A stretch of 64,000 nucleotides of DNA, taken from positions 372,001 to 436,000 of the forward strand of contig NZ_CP082275.1 of the NCBI RefSeq assembly GCF_023746615.1, in the 5' to 3' direction. The stretch comes from Grimontia kaedaensis (GTDB lineage: Bacteria > Pseudomonadota > Gammaproteobacteria > Enterobacterales > Vibrionaceae). How positions within the stretch are numbered: position 1 is the first letter of the stretch; every line of letters begins with the position of its first letter. The notes beneath the pieces are model-generated. The model saw only the letters and a program-made list of their open reading frames with translations. It searched no databases and was not told the DNA's origin. Shown here piece by piece: positions 35,933 to 43,573 of the stretch. The translations under genes and the position numbers were made by a program.

Positions 35933-37864
35933 ATGGCAATCGAAATTAACGTACCAGACATCGGTGCCGATGAGGTTGAAGTTACTGAGATCCTCGTTAG
36001 CGTTGGTGACAAAGTTGAAGAAGATCAGTCGCTGATCACCGTTGAAGGTGACAAAGCGTCGATGGAAGTACCTGCATCACAGGCCGGTGTGGTTAAAGAA
36101 ATCAAAATCGCAGAAGGCGACAAAGTTTCTACCGGCTCTCTGATCATGACTTTCGAAGAGGCAGGCTCCCCTGCCGAGGGTGCAGCTGAAGCTGCACCTG
36201 CTCCTGCAGCAGAAGCCGCTCCAGCAGCGGCACCTGCTCAAGCAGCAGCGGCTGAACTGAAAGAAGTTCACGTACCAGATATCGGTGGCGACGAAGTAGA
36301 AGTCACTGAAATCATGGTAGCGGTTGGCGACAGCATTGAAGAAGAGCAATCTCTGATCACTGTTGAAGGCGACAAAGCATCAATGGAAGTACCAGCTCCT
36401 TTCGCTGGTGTTCTGAAAGAAATCAAAGTAGCAGCGGGTGACAAAGTGTCTACCGGCTCACTGATCATGATTTTCTCTGTAGGCGGAAGCGAAACTGCAG
36501 GTTCAGGCGCAGCAGCACCAGTTGCAGCGGCTCCAGCAGCAGAAGCTCCTGCGGCAGCACCAGTCGCTGGCGGCGTGAAAGAAGTTCACGTTCCAGATAT
36601 CGGTGGTGACGAAGTCGAAGTGACCGAAATCATGGTAGCAATCGGTGACAGTATCGAAGAAGAGCAGTCACTGATCACTGTTGAAGGGGACAAGGCTTCT
36701 ATGGAAGTTCCTGCACCATTCGCAGGTGTACTGAAAGAAATCAAAGTAGCAGCAGGCGACAAAGTGTCTACTGGCTCGCTGATCATGGTCTTTGAAGTGG
36801 CTGGTGCAGCACCTGCACCAGCGGCGGCAGCGACATCTGCACCAGCGGCGGCAGCGACATCTGCTCCTGCAGCGGCACCTGCAGCAGCTTCTGCGCCAGC
36901 AGCATCTGGTGACTTCCAGGAAAACAATGAGTACGCACACGCGTCTCCAGTTGTTCGTCGTCTGGCTCGTGAGTTTGGCGTTAACCTGGCGAAAGTGAAA
37001 GGTACTGGTCGTAAGAGCCGTATCCTGAAAGAAGACGTTCAGAACTATGTGAAAGATGCGCTTAAGCGTCTGGAATCTGGTGTGGCGGCTTCTGCTTCTG
37101 GTAAAGGTGATGGCGCAGCATTGGGTCTTCTGCCTTGGCCGAAAGTTGATTTCAGCAAGTTCGGTGAAACTGAGGTTCAACCTCTGTCTCGCATCAAGAA
37201 GATTTCTGGCGCGAACCTGCACCGTAACTGGGTAATGATCCCTCATGTGACTCAGTGGGACAATGCTGATATCACTGAGCTGGAAGCATTCCGTAAAGAA
37301 CAAAATGCTATCGAAGCGAAGAAAGACACTGGCATGAAGATCACCCCACTGGTGTTCATCATGAAAGCTGTTGCGAAAGCGCTGGAAGCATTCCCAACGT
37401 TCAACTCTTCGCTGTCTGAAGACGGTGAGAGTCTGATCTTGAAGAAATTCGTTAACGTTGGTATCGCAGTAGACACGCCAAACGGCCTTGTTGTCCCAGT
37501 CTTCAAAGATGTGAACAAGAAAGGTATCTATGAGCTGTCTTCTGAGCTGATGGAAGTATCGAAGAAAGCACGTGCTGGCAAGCTGACCGCAGCTGACATG
37601 CAAGGTGGCTGTTTCACTATTTCCAGCCTGGGTGGCATCGGTGGTACTGCATTCACGCCAATCGTGAACGCACCTGAAGTTGCAATCCTGGGTGTGTCTA
37701 AGTCAGAAATGAAACCTGTATGGAACGGCAAAGAATTTGCGCCTCGCCTGCAGCTGCCATTGTCTCTATCTTATGATCACCGCGTTATCGACGGTGCAGA
37801 CGGTGCACGTTTCATTACTTACCTGAACGAGTGTCTGTCAGACATTCGCCGTCTGGTACTGTAA
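35933..37864 (+). CDS. aceF: AceF, dihydrolipoamide acetyltransferase (E2) with three lipoyl domains
   Basis: AceF is the core of the pyruvate dehydrogenase complex and passes acetyl groups to CoA. Three lipoyl domains, each with the EGDKASMEVP lysine site, lie at about residues 2-75, 108-182 and 213-287. Ala/Pro-rich linkers join them, and the third linker holds a perfect 24-bp tandem duplication (36815-36862). The E1/E3-binding domain is HASPVVRRLAREFGVNLAKVKGTGRKSRILKEDV. The catalytic domain ends with LSLSYDHRVIDGADGARF. At 643 residues it is like E. coli's 630. Confidence 0.98.
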   Translation: MAIEINVPDIGADEVEVTEILVSVGDKVEEDQSLITVEGDKASMEVPASQAGVVKEIKIAEGDKVSTGSLIMTFEEAGSPAEGAAEAAPAPAAEAAPAAAPAQAAAAELKEVHVPDIGGDEVEVTEIMVAVGDSIEEEQSLITVEGDKASMEVPAPFAGVLKEIKVAAGDKVSTGSLIMIFSVGGSETAGSGAAAPVAAAPAAEAPAAAPVAGGVKEVHVPDIGGDEVEVTEIMVAIGDSIEEEQSLITVEGDKASMEVPAPFAGVLKEIKVAAGDKVSTGSLIMVFEVAGAAPAPAAAATSAPAAAATSAPAAAPAAASAPAASGDFQENNEYAHASPVVRRLAREFGVNLAKVKGTGRKSRILKEDVQNYVKDALKRLESGVAASASGKGDGAALGLLPWPKVDFSKFGETEVQPLSRIKKISGANLHRNWVMIPHVTQWDNADITELEAFRKEQNAIEAKKDTGMKITPLVFIMKAVAKALEAFPTFNSSLSEDGESLILKKFVNVGIAVDTPNGLVVPVFKDVNKKGIYELSSELMEVSKKARAGKLTAADMQGGCFTISSLGGIGGTAFTPIVNAPEVAILGVSKSEMKPVWNGKEFAPRLQLPLSLSYDHRVIDGADGARFITYLNECLSDIRRLVL

Positions 37865-37879
37865 GGCAATACTCCCCCG

Positions 37880-37912
37880 ATCAGCGTTTGTCTGCATATG
37901 GCGAACGCTGAT
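37880..37912 (+). terminator. Hairpin after aceF, possible attenuator
   Basis: ATCAGCGTTTGTC (37880-37892) pairs with GGCGAACGCTGAT (37900-37912) around TGCATAT, with two G-T wobbles. Only TTGATG follows rather than a run of T, so it is probably a partial terminator or 3' stabiliser that lets some transcripts continue into lpdA. Confidence 0.55.
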
Positions 37913-37945
37913 TTGATGTACAGCTCACAGGCTATAGGTTTTTAT

Positions 37946-37974
37946 TTTTCAGCTTTTTAACAGGGCTGTAAACT
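37946..37974 (+). promoter_or_regulatory. Possible lpdA promoter
   Basis: TTTTCA (37946-37951) and TAAACT (37969-37974), spaced 17, each match four of six consensus bases. Separate transcription of lpdA is known in E. coli because the enzyme also serves other dehydrogenase complexes. The prediction is weak. Confidence 0.35.
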
Positions 37975-38073
37975 GTCAGGCCAAATGCGAGGCTAGATGT
38001 ACCGCGCAGTGAAACAAATGGTCCAAGATAATAAAACTCTTAGTCAGGGATATAAGACTACAACGAGGTCAGA

Positions 38074-39504
38074 ATGAGTAAAGAAATCAAAGCCCAAGTC
38101 GTCGTACTGGGTTCGGGTCCTGCAGGTTATTCAGCGGCGTTTCGCTGTGCAGACCTGGGTCTGGACACCGTTCTGGTAGAAAAATACAGCACGCTGGGTG
38201 GTGTGTGTCTGAACGTGGGTTGTATCCCATCGAAAGCACTGCTGCACGTAGCGAAAGTTATCGAAGAAGCAAAAGCGATGGCTGACCACGGCGTTGTATT
38301 TGGTGAACCAACTACAGACATCAGCAAGATCCGCGTATGGAAAGAGAAAGTTGTTAACCAACTGACTGGCGGTCTTGGCGGCATGGCTAAGATGCGTAAA
38401 GTGAATGTGGTTAATGGCTACGGTAAGTTTACCGGTCCTAACACCATCGTGGTTGAAGGTGCAGATGGCGCGACCACTGTTAATTTTGACAACGCAATCA
38501 TCGCTGCGGGTTCTCGCCCAATCGAACTGCCATTTATCCCGCATGAAGACCCACGTATCTGGGACTCTACCGATGCACTGGAACTGAAAGAAGTTCCAGA
38601 GAAAATGCTGGTTATGGGTGGCGGTATCATCGGTTTGGAGATGGGTACTGTTTATCACTCGCTGGGTTCTCAAATCGACGTGGTTGAGATGTTTGACCAA
38701 GTTATCCCAGCAGCAGATAAAGACATCGTTAAAGTTTTCACCAAGCGTATCAGCAAGAAGTTCAACCTGATGCTGGAAACCAAAGTGACTGCGGTTGAAG
38801 CGAAGGAAGACGGCATCTATGTAACGATGGAAGGCAAGAAAGCACCTGCTGAGCCGACGCGTTACGATGCAGTGCTGGTTGCTATCGGCCGTGTACCTAA
38901 CGGCAAGCTGCTGGACGCTGAGAAATCAGGCGTTGAAGTTGATGAGCGTGGTTTCATCAACGTTGACAAGCAAATGCGTACCAACGTACCGCACATCTAT
39001 GCAATCGGTGATATCGTTGGTCAGCCAATGCTAGCTCACAAAGGTGTTCATGAAGGCCACGTAGCAGCTGAAGTTATCGCTGGTAAGAAGCACTACTTTG
39101 ACCCGAAAGTGATTCCATCTATTGCGTACACTGAGCCAGAAGTGGCTTGGGTTGGTCTGACTGAGAAAGAAGCGAAAGCACAAGGCATCAACTACGAAGT
39201 GGCTACTTTCCCATGGGCTGCATCTGGCCGTGCAATCGCGTCTGACTGCTCAGACGGTATGACGAAGATGATCTTCGACAAAGATACTCACCGTGTTATC
39301 GGTGGTGCGATTGTTGGTACCAACGGTGGCGAACTGCTGGGCGAAATCGGTCTGGCTATTGAGATGGGCTGTGATGCGGAAGACATCGCACTGACCATCC
39401 ACGCTCACCCGACTCTGCATGAGTCTGTTGGTCTGGCTGCAGAAGTATTTGAAGGTACGATTACTGATCTACCAAACGCGAAAGCGGTGAAGAAGAAAAA
39501 ATAA
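38074..39504 (+). CDS. lpdA: LpdA, dihydrolipoamide dehydrogenase (E3)
   Basis: This FAD enzyme reoxidises dihydrolipoamide in the pyruvate, 2-oxoglutarate and glycine cleavage complexes, making NADH. The FAD loop is VVVLGSGPAGYSAAFRCADLG and the redox-active disulfide is GGVCLNVGCIPSKALLH (about residues 40-56). The NAD loop is MLVMGGGIIGLEMGTVY, the second FAD motif IYAIGDIVGQPML, and the catalytic His-Glu pair lies in IHAHPTLHESV. Length 476 is standard. Confidence 0.98.
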   Translation: MSKEIKAQVVVLGSGPAGYSAAFRCADLGLDTVLVEKYSTLGGVCLNVGCIPSKALLHVAKVIEEAKAMADHGVVFGEPTTDISKIRVWKEKVVNQLTGGLGGMAKMRKVNVVNGYGKFTGPNTIVVEGADGATTVNFDNAIIAAGSRPIELPFIPHEDPRIWDSTDALELKEVPEKMLVMGGGIIGLEMGTVYHSLGSQIDVVEMFDQVIPAADKDIVKVFTKRISKKFNLMLETKVTAVEAKEDGIYVTMEGKKAPAEPTRYDAVLVAIGRVPNGKLLDAEKSGVEVDERGFINVDKQMRTNVPHIYAIGDIVGQPMLAHKGVHEGHVAAEVIAGKKHYFDPKVIPSIAYTEPEVAWVGLTEKEAKAQGINYEVATFPWAASGRAIASDCSDGMTKMIFDKDTHRVIGGAIVGTNGGELLGEIGLAIEMGCDAEDIALTIHAHPTLHESVGLAAEVFEGTITDLPNAKAVKKKK

Positions 39505-39524
39505 TTTCTGATTCTTGAATTGAA

Positions 39525-39551
39525 AAGCGTCTCTTAGGAGGCGCTTTTTTT
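39525..39551 (+). terminator. lpdA terminator
   Basis: AAGCGTCTC (39525-39533) pairs with GAGGCGCTT (39538-39546, one G-T wobble) around TTAG, followed by Ts. It closes the pdhR-aceE-aceF-lpdA unit. Confidence 0.85.
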
Positions 39552-39880
39552 ATTCTCTTTGCTCAATAATTTGGGCTTGGCGTAAGCATCACTGTATACG
39601 TGCAACGACTTGATATATCGATTTTTTGAATCCGTCTTAAAGTTTTTAAGAGGTCGGTGTATTTTTATTTCGATTAGGTCAAAGAAGTGTTTGATAATGT
39701 TTCTGAATAATTGAAAAAACGCATAATATTGCGGACATTGCTCGTGTGTTTGTCTGATTCAGCGTAAGCCTTTTGGCTCCCCCTTTTTGACAGGGTTGTG
39801 CTCAATACAGCTTTTTTGTCAGCCCTACCTTTTTCTTTTTCAACAATATCAATCAACCGTTTTTGTAGTTTGAGGTTCCC
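39552..39880. other. A/T-rich gap before the first chemoreceptor gene
   Basis: About 330 bases with no credible gene. A 74-codon frame on the - strand overlaps the chemoreceptor start and has no family features. No clear sigma28 (TAAA-N15-GCCGATAA) or sigma70 promoter was found, although TAAAGTTT occurs at about 39637. TTGACA at 39796-39801 lacks a matching -10 at standard spacing. Confidence 0.5.
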
Positions 39881-41524
39881 ATGTTTGCGTTTAGCCAACT
39901 CTCGTTCAAGACCAAGTTATTTATACCGCTTGCGTTTGTCAGTACTATTTTTACCGGCGTCTTAGTGGCGTCCTATCAGACATTTGAAAGACAAATTACG
40001 CTCAATGAAGAGCTTAACGAGCAGCTTCAACCGACATTCACTGACATTGAAGATGCCTATCGAGATCTTTACCAATCAATGGGGAGTTTAGAAGGATTGC
40101 TGGCGCGAGGTGTATCGCCAGAAACCGTTAAAGCGCAACAGTTCGAGTTTTTTGAAAATGCCCCGCTAGCAGTGAAGCGCATGCAGTCTTTCCAGTCTTT
40201 GATTGATTTAGGCATTGTTGATCGTTCCTTGCAGGCAGTACTTAACCGGTTAACGCAGAATACAGAGCGTTGGCTAGGTGAGCTGGAGTTGCTCATTAGT
40301 TATCCTTCAACAGCGAAAGCACGCTATGCCCAACATCACCAAGCGCTTTCTAGTGACTTCGCAAGCCTTCGTAATGATATAAAAGTCCTTGAAAAAGCGA
40401 TTGAGTCAGCAAGCAAACGTGTATCCGGCGAGATTGCTGCTTCTACGATCAGTGCTGAGCGTTTGATTGTTGGCGGTACACTAATAGCACTGATTCTGGC
40501 GTTGATTGGAGGAATGGTTATATCCCGTTTGCTGATGCAGCCAATCAATGAAATGTTGGCAGCACTCAGAAATATTGCGTCAGGAGATGGCGATCTGACA
40601 CAGCGACTGTCAGTGCAATCGCAAGATGAAATTGGACAACTTGGCAACGCATTCAATGAATTTGTGAGCAAGATACAAACCAGTATTGAGCAGGTTGTTG
40701 ATGCTTCTCATGATGTCCGTGCTCAAACAGAGCAGATTGAAACGGCGATGCGAAGCAGTGTGACGCAAACAGAAAGCCAGCAACGTGAAAGCGACATGAT
40801 CGCTGCTGCGGTACAGGAAATGAGTGCGAGTAGCTTCCAGATCAGCGAAAACGCTTCGGAAGCAGCAGAAGCGACTCATACTGCGACTCAGGAAGTAGGC
40901 GCAGCTCAGGATAGTTTGGCGAGCACTGTGAGCGCCATGGCATCGCTTCGTGAGCGAATTGAGCAGTCACAATCGACCATTGGCACTCTTAATAACGATG
41001 TCGACAGCATTGCGTCAATCATCGACGTGATTCGTGGCATCGCAGAACAAACCAACTTACTGGCATTGAATGCGGCGATTGAAGCAGCGCGTGCAGGAGA
41101 GCAGGGTAGAGGTTTTGCCGTTGTTGCCGATGAAGTGCGAGTATTAGCAAACAAAACCCAGCAAAGTACAGAAGAGATCCGCGAAATGATTGAGCGCCTT
41201 GAAACCGGTACTAAGAATGCCGTGGTAGCAATGGATGAGAGTAGCGAAGCGAGCCAGAAGACTGTCACTCAAATCCAGCAAACCTCCGAATATCTCGATG
41301 CAGTATCCACAATGATTGTCACCATCAATGACCAGAACAGTCAGGTCGCAGCAGCGTCTTCTCAGCAAAAGACCGTATCAGAAGACATTAATCGCAACAT
41401 TCACGGTATCGTGGAGAACGGCAAGCAAGTGCACGATAACTTGGAACAGGTGGAAGGTGTGTGCCTGAATCTGGCGGAAAGAAGCCGACAACTTGACAGC
41501 GTGGTCGGTGCTTTCAGAGTCTAA
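39881..41524 (+). CDS. Methyl-accepting chemotaxis protein with a helical sensor domain
   Basis: This transmembrane chemoreceptor signals to CheA/CheW and the flagellar motor. It has a membrane helix near residues 12-32, then a mostly helical periplasmic domain of about 155 residues, which looks like a four-helix-bundle sensor. A second helix (about 190-212) leads to a HAMP domain (MQPINEMLAALRNIASGDGDLTQRLSVQSQDEIGQLGNAFNEFVSKIQ). The signalling hairpin has IRGIAEQTNLLALNAAIEAARAGEQGRGFAVVADEVRVLA. There is no CheR-binding C-terminal pentapeptide. The ligand is unknown. It is convergent with another receptor gene. Confidence 0.92.
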   Translation: MFAFSQLSFKTKLFIPLAFVSTIFTGVLVASYQTFERQITLNEELNEQLQPTFTDIEDAYRDLYQSMGSLEGLLARGVSPETVKAQQFEFFENAPLAVKRMQSFQSLIDLGIVDRSLQAVLNRLTQNTERWLGELELLISYPSTAKARYAQHHQALSSDFASLRNDIKVLEKAIESASKRVSGEIAASTISAERLIVGGTLIALILALIGGMVISRLLMQPINEMLAALRNIASGDGDLTQRLSVQSQDEIGQLGNAFNEFVSKIQTSIEQVVDASHDVRAQTEQIETAMRSSVTQTESQQRESDMIAAAVQEMSASSFQISENASEAAEATHTATQEVGAAQDSLASTVSAMASLRERIEQSQSTIGTLNNDVDSIASIIDVIRGIAEQTNLLALNAAIEAARAGEQGRGFAVVADEVRVLANKTQQSTEEIREMIERLETGTKNAVVAMDESSEASQKTVTQIQQTSEYLDAVSTMIVTINDQNSQVAAASSQQKTVSEDINRNIHGIVENGKQVHDNLEQVEGVCLNLAERSRQLDSVVGAFRV

Positions 41525-41540
41525 ACATTGTCGAACAAAA

Positions 41541-41563
41541 ACGCCGCAATTGCGGCGTTTTTT
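41541..41563. terminator. Bidirectional terminator between the two chemoreceptor genes
   Basis: ACGCCGCAATTGCGGCGT (41541-41558) is a perfect palindrome with an A-run before and a T-run after. It can end both convergent transcripts. Confidence 0.92.
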
Positions 41564-41580
41564 CATTTTGTTGTCAAAGC

Positions 41581-43494
41581 TTAAAGTTTGAAGCGTTTTA
41601 CCAGTTCATCGAGTGTATACGAAAGTTCCCGCAACTCATCGCTGGCACGAGCCATATTACCCGCTGTATCCGCAGTTTGCTGGGTGGTTTCGTTAATGTC
41701 TTCGATGTTGCGGTTGATGTCAGCAACAACGGTCGACTGTTCTTCCGTCGCTGTTGCGACTTGAGTGTTTATATCTGAAATCAGTACGATTTGCTCGTTG
41801 ATATGCATCAGTGCTGAAGAGGCATTCTGTGAGGCATCCGCGCCCTGGAAAGTCAGTTGTTGACTGCACTCCATCGCTTCAACAGCAGATTGCGCTTCTT
41901 TCTGCAGATCATCGATCATGGTCTGGATTTCATTGGTGGATTCCGCAGTTCGGCTGGCAAGGCTTCTCACTTCATCTGCAACTACCGCAAAGCCGCGCCC
42001 TTGTTCGCCAGCACGTGCCGCTTCAATCGCTGCATTCAAGGCCAGTAAATTGGTTTGTTCTGAAACGCCACGTATAACATCCAAGATTCCACCGATTTGC
42101 TGGGTATTACCAGCCAACTTGCGGATCACCTCTGCCATGTTGTCCATGTCAGTGGCGAGCTGCTGAATACTGTCTTGCGCCGACATGACCACGCTCTGGC
42201 CCGTCGCCGTTTCATTCGCTGCATTATTGGCTGAATCCGCCGCATGGGCAGCATTGGCAGCGATTTCGTTTACGGTCGCTCCCATTTCATTGATGGCAGT
42301 AACGACCAACATGGTGCGGTCACGCTGACTTTGGCTCTGATTCTGGGTCATTTGCGCTTGCTCAGCCACGACAGAAGCCGAGTTGTTCAGTGACTGACTG
42401 GTGGCTGCAACATCACCCACCACTTGATGGATTTTGCTGACGAAACCATTGAAGCCCTCTGCAAGCTGGCCGATTTCGTCGTTGCCTTTTACCTCAAGAC
42501 GTTGGCGTAGGTCGCCTTCACCTTCACCGATATCACGGAAAACTTTCGCCAGATCGGAGATAGGACGGGTGATGGTCGATGCGAGAAACACCGCAGCAAC
42601 GGCTATCAGCGCACACACCAAGACAGACAGCAGGATGATCTGCTGCGCCGTGCTGGTGAGTTCATCGTAAACTTCGGCGGTCGGCACTTCGGCTACTACA
42701 AACCAATCCAGAGAAGGAATATAGCTGGACGCCAAAAGAACATCACGCTCACCAGTTGATGTCGCAATCAGGTTAAAGTCACGTTGAATTAACAGGTCAC
42801 GAACATTCCCCTGATACATCTGAGAGATGTTACTGCTGCCCATGTGGGCACTGTCGCGGTGCAACTGCACGCGGCCGTCGCGGGAAACCATAAATACAAA
42901 GCCACTCTGCTCGACTTTGAACTGGCTCATGAAGTTGACCATGTTATCCATCGAACGGGACAGACCAGCCAACAGGGATCCGTTAAGCTGTTGATAGTTT
43001 ACAAACAGCTTCAGGTCGCCGTTATCTTCCCGGTATACACTGGTGGTGCGCGCTTTACCGCTGCTGACCAGTTTAAAGAACCAGGAGCTGTCCTCAGGTT
43101 TCAGCTGACGTAGAAAGCCGTCCTGGTTCCAGTAGTCACCGTTTGCACGGTTGGCGACAGAAGCATCTGTTAATTGGTATTGTTGTTTAAGGGATTGAAG
43201 TGTCTCAACGATATCCGACTTGGCGCGTGGATCTCCATTAGCCTGAACGGCGGTTGTCATCATTGGCATACTGGCCAGTTGTTCTGCGGCGGCTTTCAGT
43301 TGGGTGACACTTTGCTCCACTTCTTCACGGATATTAGCGAGAAGTAATGGTAGCTCATTGTCGAGCAGGCGCGCCTCTACCATACCGTGGGCTTTGGTAA
43401 GACTCAGGAAACTGACAAGGGTGGTGGAAGCGATAACCGCTGAGATCATCGCAAAAATGAGTTTCTGTTTTATAGTTAACCGCGTGAAATACAT
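41581..43494 (-). CDS. Methyl-accepting chemotaxis protein with a dCache-like sensor
   Basis: The 637-residue receptor has a membrane helix at about residues 10-30. A periplasmic domain of about 250 residues follows, with dCache-type blocks (DNMVNFMSQFKVEQSGFVFMVSRDGRVQLHRD and LASSYIPSLDWFVVAEVPTAEVY). A second helix lies near 283-307, then HAMP (RPISDLAKVFRDIGEGEGDLRQRLEVKGNDEIGQLAEGFNGFVSKI). The signalling tip is VSEQTNLLALNAAIEAARAGEQGRGFAVVADEVRSLASRTAES. dCache domains usually bind amino acids, organic acids or similar small molecules; the ligand cannot be named. It is divergent from the patatin gene by 79 bases. Confidence 0.94.
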   Translation of the reverse strand: MYFTRLTIKQKLIFAMISAVIASTTLVSFLSLTKAHGMVEARLLDNELPLLLANIREEVEQSVTQLKAAAEQLASMPMMTTAVQANGDPRAKSDIVETLQSLKQQYQLTDASVANRANGDYWNQDGFLRQLKPEDSSWFFKLVSSGKARTTSVYREDNGDLKLFVNYQQLNGSLLAGLSRSMDNMVNFMSQFKVEQSGFVFMVSRDGRVQLHRDSAHMGSSNISQMYQGNVRDLLIQRDFNLIATSTGERDVLLASSYIPSLDWFVVAEVPTAEVYDELTSTAQQIILLSVLVCALIAVAAVFLASTITRPISDLAKVFRDIGEGEGDLRQRLEVKGNDEIGQLAEGFNGFVSKIHQVVGDVAATSQSLNNSASVVAEQAQMTQNQSQSQRDRTMLVVTAINEMGATVNEIAANAAHAADSANNAANETATGQSVVMSAQDSIQQLATDMDNMAEVIRKLAGNTQQIGGILDVIRGVSEQTNLLALNAAIEAARAGEQGRGFAVVADEVRSLASRTAESTNEIQTMIDDLQKEAQSAVEAMECSQQLTFQGADASQNASSALMHINEQIVLISDINTQVATATEEQSTVVADINRNIEDINETTQQTADTAGNMARASDELRELSYTLDELVKRFKL

Positions 43495-43573
43495 GCTTTT
43501 CTCCGTGGTGCCGATATGCGTTCGGCGTCGTTATTAGCGTTCATGGAACATTGAAATTGCAAGGCAGCAAAAA

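Noticed and set aside
36668..37603. 311-codon antisense frame in aceF
   Set aside because: Contains a run of Arg/Cys from the Ala/Pro linker read backwards; a shadow of aceF.
39630..39670. Sigma28 flagellar promoter for the chemoreceptor gene
   Set aside because: TAAAGTTT is present but nothing like GCCGATAA lies at the right distance, and the gene is over 200 bases away.
39674..39898. 74-codon lysine-rich frame on the - strand
   Set aside because: Overlaps the start of a well-supported chemoreceptor gene and shows no domain or start signals.
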